This document shows positions 31,774-36,094 of a DNA stretch of 36,094 nt, in pieces. Below the pieces are notes generated by a model. That model searched no databases and was not told the DNA's origin. It saw only the letters and a program-made list of their open reading frames with translations. The stretch's first letter is position 1; the number at the start of each line of letters is the position of its first letter. A program made the position numbers and the translations under genes. Source of the DNA: Nocardia seriolae NBRC 15557 (GTDB taxonomy: Bacteria; Actinomycetota; Actinomycetes; Mycobacteriales; Mycobacteriaceae); the NCBI RefSeq assembly GCF_007990715.1, contig NZ_BJWY01000076.1:1-36094 (forward strand), read 5' to 3'.

Positions 31774-32763
31774 TCAGTGCGCGCCGAGCGCGTCGAGAAT
31801 CATGGGCCGCGCGGTGCGCAGCGCCTCCTGCCAGTAGTGACAGGTGTGGGTGCCGGGGCCGATGTCGACGCGCGCACCGATTCCCAAGGCCGCGAAGCGG
31901 TTTCGCAGGATCTGGGCCGCGGTCTGGGTCATCGCCTCCAGCGCCATGGCATTGACGGTGTTGTTCACGGCGTTCGGCAGATCCGCGGCCGTGGGGACAC
32001 CGTTGCCGCTCCAGATGTACATGGGCAGCCCGCGCAGCAATTCGGCGTGCACGCTGGCGTCATTGCGGCTCCAGGCCGGGCTGGTGATCGGGCCCCACAT
32101 ATCGTCGAGGTTGAAGTTGCCCTCGTCGCGCATGGCCAGTCGCATGCCTTCGTTCCACAGCGAGAACGTGGGATTCACGTAGCCGGAGAAGGATCCGGCG
32201 AACCGGAACTGATCGCGATGGTGGGCGGCCAGCGTCAGCGCGGCATTGCCGCCCATGGACGGACCGACGATGCCGACATTGGTGCGCGAAACACCATAGC
32301 CCGCAAGGAAGTTGGGCAGCTCCTCGGTGAGGAAGGTCTCCCAGCGGTAGGTGACGGTCTGTCCGTTGGTACTGCTGGGCCGCAGCCAGTCGGTGTAGAA
32401 GCTGGAGTGCCCGCCGACCGGGAACACCAAAGTGACGTCGTCTCCGGCGAATTGGCGCAGCGCGTCGGTGTCGGAGGTCCACTGGTTGTGGTCACCGGGG
32501 GCACGTAACCCGTCGAGCAGGTACAGGGCATAACCGCCGCCGTGCGCGGCCCACTGCACCTGCACCTTGATCGGCCCCATGCTCGAGGGCACTCACAGTT
32601 CCTGGTACCCGCCCGACGGTGCGGCCGCGGCCGCCCCCGTACCGACCGTGGCCTGCGCCGCCCCGAGCGACGACACCAGCACGGCCGCCGCCACCACCGT
32701 GACGGACCTCTTCAGCACACTGCGAAACGTCCGACGTCCCCCGGATCGCGCCATTCCCACCAT
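31774..32763 (-). pseudogene. Antigen-85-type mycolyltransferase split by an in-frame TGA
   Basis: The ATG at 32763 (GGGAGG seven bases upstream) begins a 56-codon frame with a signal peptide (RSVTVVAAAVLVSSLGAA) that ends GGYQEL-TGA at 32593-32595. The same frame continues at once with VPSSMGPIKVQVQW, the standard start of a mature mycolyltransferase, then ALYLLDGLRAP, VFPVGGHSSFYTDW, the nucleophile elbow VGPSMGGNAAL and the His region GPGTHTCHYWQEAL, ending at 31774. The mature domain is about 270 residues and looks intact. A single CGA-to-TGA change would explain the stop. A GTG directly after the TGA could restart translation, but the product would lack a signal peptide and could not be exported by Sec. 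Otherwise it is a recent pseudogene or a base-call error. Confidence 0.8.
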
Positions 32764-32838
32764 TCCCCGGCCTCCCACCTGGTTTCAGAGTAAATTACCG
32801 TACTCCGGCGGGAATCCGCTGTGCCTCAAGCGAATCTG

Positions 32839-34884
32839 CTATCGATTCAGACCCCGGCGAATCAACAGCGGCTCGATCTCGGGCGCGCGGCCGCGGAAGG
32901 CGGCGAAGGCTTCCATGGGATCGACCGAGCCTCCGCGCGAGAGCAGTTCGCGGCGGAACCGCTCGCCCTTGGCACGGACCGAGAGCTCACCCTCGTCGAA
33001 CCACTGGACGGTATCGGCGTCGAGTACCTCGCTCCAGATGTAGGAGTAGTACCCGGCGCCGTAACCGCCCGCGAAGATGTGCGCGAAATAGCCGGTGCGA
33101 TAGCGCGGCGGGATGGCGGCGAGGGCGACGCCCGCCTTGCGCAGGGCCGCTTCCTCGAACGCCTCGGCATCGGTGGCCGCCGCCGCGTCGGCCCGGGTGC
33201 GGCGATGCCAGGCCCAGTCCAGCAGTGCCGCGGCCAGGTATTCGACCGTGCGGAAGCCCTCACCGAAGCGTTCGGCCGCGGACATCCGCTCCACCAGTTC
33301 GACGGGCATCGGCTCGCCGGTGTCGATGTGGCGGGCGTAGTTGGCCAGTACTTCCGGCCGCGACATCCACATCTCGTTCACCTGCGACGGGAATTCCACG
33401 AAGTCGCGCGGCACCGCGGTGCCGGAGAAGAACGGGTACTCCACGTCCGAGAACAGCCCGTGCAGGGCGTGGCCGAACTCGTGGAAGAGCGTGCGGACAT
33501 TGTCCCAGCTCAGCAGGGCCGGTTCGCCCTCGGCCGGTTTCGGGATATTGAGATTGTTGACCACGACGGGCTGCTGCCCCAGCAGTTTCGACTGCCGAAC
33601 CAGCGAATTCATCCACGCCCCGCCGCGTTTGGACGGGCGCTTGAAGTAGTCGCCGAGGAACAGGCCCAGCGCGCTGCCGTCGGCGTCGAACACCTCGAAC
33701 ACCCGGACCTCCGGGTGGTAGCCGATCAGATCCGCGCGTTCCCGGAAGGTGAGCCCGTAAACCAGTCCGGCCGCGTGGAATACGCCGTCCCACAGCACCC
33801 GCTCCAGCTCGAAGAACGGGCGCAGCGCCTCGCCGTCCACCGAGAACTGTTCGGCCCGAAGCTTTTCCGACCAGAACTGCCAATCCCAGGAACGCAGTTC
33901 GGCCCCGGGGTCGGCGGCGTGCAGGGCGGCGGTGAGCTCGTCCGCCTCCCGCTCGGCATTGGCCAGCGCGGGCGGGACCAGCCGTGCGAGCATATCCTCC
34001 ACCGCCGCAGCCGTTTTCGCCGTCTGATCGGCCACGGCGTAGGAGGCGTGGTCCGGGTAGCCCAGCAACTCCGCGCGTTCGGCGCGCAATGCCGACATGC
34101 GGGCTCCCAGAGCCGCATTGCCGCCGTCTTCGCCGAAGCCGCGGCCCAACGACGCCGCCATCATGCGTTCCCGCACCGAGCGGTCGGCCAGGTCGGCGAG
34201 CACCGGTTGGTTGGAGACGTTCTGCAGGCTCAGCGCCCATTTACCGGGGTGGCCCAGGGCCTCGGCGTTCTCCGCCGCGGCGGTCACCGCGGCCGCAGTG
34301 AGTCCGGCGAGTTCGTCCTCGCTGTCGAGGATCAGGGTCGCCGCGTTCATGGCCGCGAGATTGCTCTGACCGAATTCCGTTGATGCCGTGGCGAGTTCCG
34401 CATTGAGCTCACGCAGCCGCGCCTGCTGTGCCGCATCCAGCCGCGCACCGGCGCGCACGAAACGCAGGTGGTATCGCTCCAGCAGCCGCAGCTGTTCGGC
34501 ATTCAACCCGAGTTCGGCCCGCCGCTCGTGCAGCGCGTCGATCCGGCCGAACAGCGCCGGATCCAGATGGATGGCGTCCGCGTGCGCGGCCAGCCGCGGC
34601 GAGACCTCCGCCTCGATCGCCTGAATGCGTTCGTTCGTGTCCGAGGACACGAGGTTGAAGAACACATTCGACACCCGCGTCAGCACCGCACCCGACTGCT
34701 CCAGCGCCGCAACGGTATTCGCGAAGGTCGGGCCCTCATCCAGCCCGGTGACCTCGGCGATCTCGGCCAGTTGCTCCGCCATCCCCCGCTCGAACGCCGG
34801 CAGATAGTGTTCCTCGCCGATCTCCGTGAACGGCGGTAGCTCGTAGGGCAGCGTGCTGCGTTCGAAGAACGGGTTGCTCGTCAT
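32839..34884 (-). CDS. M3-family zinc oligopeptidase (peptidyl-dipeptidase Dcp-like)
   Basis: The 681-aa cytoplasmic metallopeptidase degrades short peptides. The zinc motif is H468-E-F-G-H472 in TLFHEFGHALHGLFSD, with the third ligand Glu in the downstream EFPSQVNEMWM region. The helical N-terminal half begins with the family's typical NPFFERSTLPYELPPFTEI. Other conserved stretches are DNVRTLFHEFGH, FSGTAVPRDFVEFPSQ and the late FAHIFAGGYGAGYYSYIWSEV. I chose the ATG at 34884, since the N-terminus matches the family there; the frame is open to 35313 upstream but of unnatural composition. The stop lies 75 bp before the mycolyltransferase start on the same strand. Confidence 0.94.
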   Translation of the reverse strand: MTSNPFFERSTLPYELPPFTEIGEEHYLPAFERGMAEQLAEIAEVTGLDEGPTFANTVAALEQSGAVLTRVSNVFFNLVSSDTNERIQAIEAEVSPRLAAHADAIHLDPALFGRIDALHERRAELGLNAEQLRLLERYHLRFVRAGARLDAAQQARLRELNAELATASTEFGQSNLAAMNAATLILDSEDELAGLTAAAVTAAAENAEALGHPGKWALSLQNVSNQPVLADLADRSVRERMMAASLGRGFGEDGGNAALGARMSALRAERAELLGYPDHASYAVADQTAKTAAAVEDMLARLVPPALANAEREADELTAALHAADPGAELRSWDWQFWSEKLRAEQFSVDGEALRPFFELERVLWDGVFHAAGLVYGLTFRERADLIGYHPEVRVFEVFDADGSALGLFLGDYFKRPSKRGGAWMNSLVRQSKLLGQQPVVVNNLNIPKPAEGEPALLSWDNVRTLFHEFGHALHGLFSDVEYPFFSGTAVPRDFVEFPSQVNEMWMSRPEVLANYARHIDTGEPMPVELVERMSAAERFGEGFRTVEYLAAALLDWAWHRRTRADAAAATDAEAFEEAALRKAGVALAAIPPRYRTGYFAHIFAGGYGAGYYSYIWSEVLDADTVQWFDEGELSVRAKGERFRRELLSRGGSVDPMEAFAAFRGRAPEIEPLLIRRGLNR

Positions 34885-35052
34885 ACCCGCCACTGTAGGA
34901 CCTGCCCGCCGCCCCATCCTCGCCATCGCCGCCGCGCCATGTGAGCCGCATCGCAATTCGGTGCCCGCGTCGATCCGGCTGTCGAAATCGTCGCGGTCCG
35001 TTCGAGGAGAACTCGAACCACACGACCACGACCATCGCAATGGAATCAGCCC

Positions 35053-35355
35053 ATGCTCAGCCCTGTACCGACCACCGTCCGCTCTGCCGACGGATTCGAC
35101 CGTGTCGTCGACCTCCTCGCCGCCGGTGACCCCGATGCTGCGGCCGAACTCTTCCTCACCGAACAGGTCGGCGTACCTGCGCCGATGGTCACCGGCATGC
35201 GTGGCAACAAAACGTGGCCCTGGATCCGAACCGCCGCCCAAGCCCTGGCCACCGCCATCCCGACCGCACGCCGCCTGGAGATCCCCGGCGCCGACCACGA
35301 AATCCTCAACCACCCCGAACTACTCGAAGAGCATCTAGTCAACTTCTTCGCCTGA
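35053..35355 (+). pseudogene. Alpha/beta-hydrolase remnant
   Basis: The 100-residue frame carries two pieces of an alpha/beta hydrolase. One is a cap-domain stretch (DRVVDLLAAGDPDAAAELF, EQVGVPAPMVTGMR); the other is the C-terminal end with the catalytic-His region (AAQALATAIPTARRLEI, PGADHEILN, EEHLVNFFA). The nucleophile half of the protein is absent upstream, and the strand with the catalytic acid (about 40 residues) is missing between WPWI and RTAAQ. There is no Shine-Dalgarno at the ATG. I regard it as a deletion remnant, not a working gene. Confidence 0.6.
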
Positions 35356-35598
35356 CGCCCCAAAGGACAACGGGTCTCGAACAACCCCCGGAGGTGATAG
35401 CAGGCACCATGCCCGGCCAGTAGTCCGGGGCCGGAAGAAGAAGTCCGCGTGACCGGTGGGCGTACTCGATTACTGGGCGGCAACAGGATTCGCGGTGAAC
35501 TGTCTCAGATCGTGATGTGGGATTTCATCCTCGCGTGAGGGTGTGCGCCTACCGTGGAGGATGCGGGGGCGGCTTCTCCGAGGGCACGGAGTTGGGAT

Positions 35599-36094
35599 AT
35601 GAGTACACCACGGGCCGACTGGCTGGATAGCTGGCCGTGGCCGAAGCGCGCTTTCATGGAGCGATTGAGTCCGGCATCGCGGCGGGATCTGCTCTTACTC
35701 GGGAAGCAGCACCCCCTTCAGCCGGGAGAGGTGCTGTCGCCGTATGGGGATCCGGCCAGCAGCGTGTATCTGCTGCGGTCGCGGGACTCCAAGGTGTCGG
35801 CGTGCGCGAAGATCACGGGGGTCGACGGGAAACTGCTGGCGATCCGGGTGAGCGGGGACCGTCGCCCCACACCAATCCCCAGACTCGCGCCGATGAGCTG
35901 TATCGCATTCTGCGCGCGACGCACAGCCCGCTGGCGGCGGCGCTCATGGCCGTCGATGTCACAGGGCGGTGGCCCGCCGAATTCGTCTCCGCCACAGCGA
36001 TTCACACGAGGTGACTGCCGTGGAGACGATCGTCGTGGTGGTGCAGAACCGCAGGTCGATGGCCCTGCGGCTCTGCCTTCTGCGGAGCTAGTAC
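35599..36094 (+). pseudogene. Cyclic-nucleotide-binding (Crp-like) domain fragment, degenerate and running off the window
   Basis: The ATG at 35599 (GGAG seven bases upstream) starts an open frame that reaches the window end. Residues 10-87 look like the first half of a CNB domain (FMERLSPASRRDLLLLG, LQPGEVLSPYGDPASSVYLL, DGKLLAIRVSGD). After residue 87 (base 35859) the frame turns Arg/Pro-rich. A different frame from about 35870 to 36014 then reads protein-like (RADELYRILRATHSPLAAAL, MAVDVTGRWPAEFVSA). A frameshift or deletion near 35860 seems likely. The rest of the gene, if any, lies outside the window. Confidence 0.5.

Noticed and set aside
34885..35313. N-terminal extension of the M3 peptidase frame
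   Set aside because: The family N-terminus begins exactly at the ATG at 34884; the extension is low in protein-like character.
35409..35423. Four-codon mini-ORF (MPGQ) after GGAGGTGATAG
   Set aside because: Too short to support as a gene; the Shine-Dalgarno-like word is likely chance.
35046..35483. Minus-strand open frame opposite the alpha/beta-hydrolase remnant
   Set aside because: Ser/Arg/Pro-rich composition with no domain; the plus strand has recognisable hydrolase pieces.

Overview
The window reads as chromosome of a high-GC, mycolic-acid-producing actinobacterium of the order Mycobacteriales, most likely Nocardia or a close relative. The genus is an inference. It rests on an Emb-type cell-wall arabinosyltransferase, two antigen-85-type mycolyltransferase genes, a GT87 polyprenol-phosphate-mannose-dependent mannosyltransferase, an F420-dependent (DDN-like) reductase, and many GTG starts and ATGA/GTGA stop-start overlaps. 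I saw no insertion sequence, phage gene, tRNA, rRNA or CRISPR array.

Layout. 0-3 kb: a secY gene outside any ribosomal-protein operon, followed by an atypical LuxR-type response regulator carrying a signal-peptide-like N-terminus; a small lipoprotein gene diverges from secY. 3-10.8 kb: a complete, tightly overlapping histidine-utilisation operon, hutH-hutU-(M20 amidohydrolase)-hutF-hutI, on the minus strand, with a divergent IclR regulator and a small inverted repeat in the shared promoter. 10.9-15 kb: a secreted alpha/beta hydrolase, an FAD monooxygenase, a TetR regulator and an HSL-family hydrolase. Two matching operators, one before tetR and one before the hydrolase, define a small regulon. 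15-20 kb: the Emb arabinosyltransferase with an in-frame 18-bp tandem repeat, then a mycolyltransferase, separated by a strong hairpin. 20-23 kb: a beta-rich hypothetical protein, a LOG-family protein, the DDN-like reductase, a 23-residue amphipathic peptide gene with a near-perfect ribosome binding site, and an XRE/MmyB regulator. 23-26 kb: a TetR gene followed 2 bp later by a broken membrane-protein gene, divergent from a di-iron-like protein and a polytopic membrane protein. 26-31.6 kb: GT87 mannosyltransferase, ammonium transporter, broken acyltransferase, Fe(II)/2OG oxygenase and a two-helix membrane protein. 31.7-36 kb: a mycolyltransferase split by an in-frame TGA, an M3 oligopeptidase, and remnants of an alpha/beta hydrolase and a cyclic-nucleotide-binding protein.

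Two themes stand out. First, the best candidate for something undescribed is the 23-aa amphipathic peptide at 21685-21756. It has its own strong ribosome binding site and hairpin, and sits in a neighbourhood of envelope and regulatory genes. Second, an unusual number of genes carry small lesions: two in-frame TGA codons, a pair of compensating frameshifts in the HSL hydrolase, and internal deletions in an acyltransferase, an alpha/beta hydrolase and a CNB protein. This is either real gene decay or sequence and assembly error, and re-reading the raw data would decide it.
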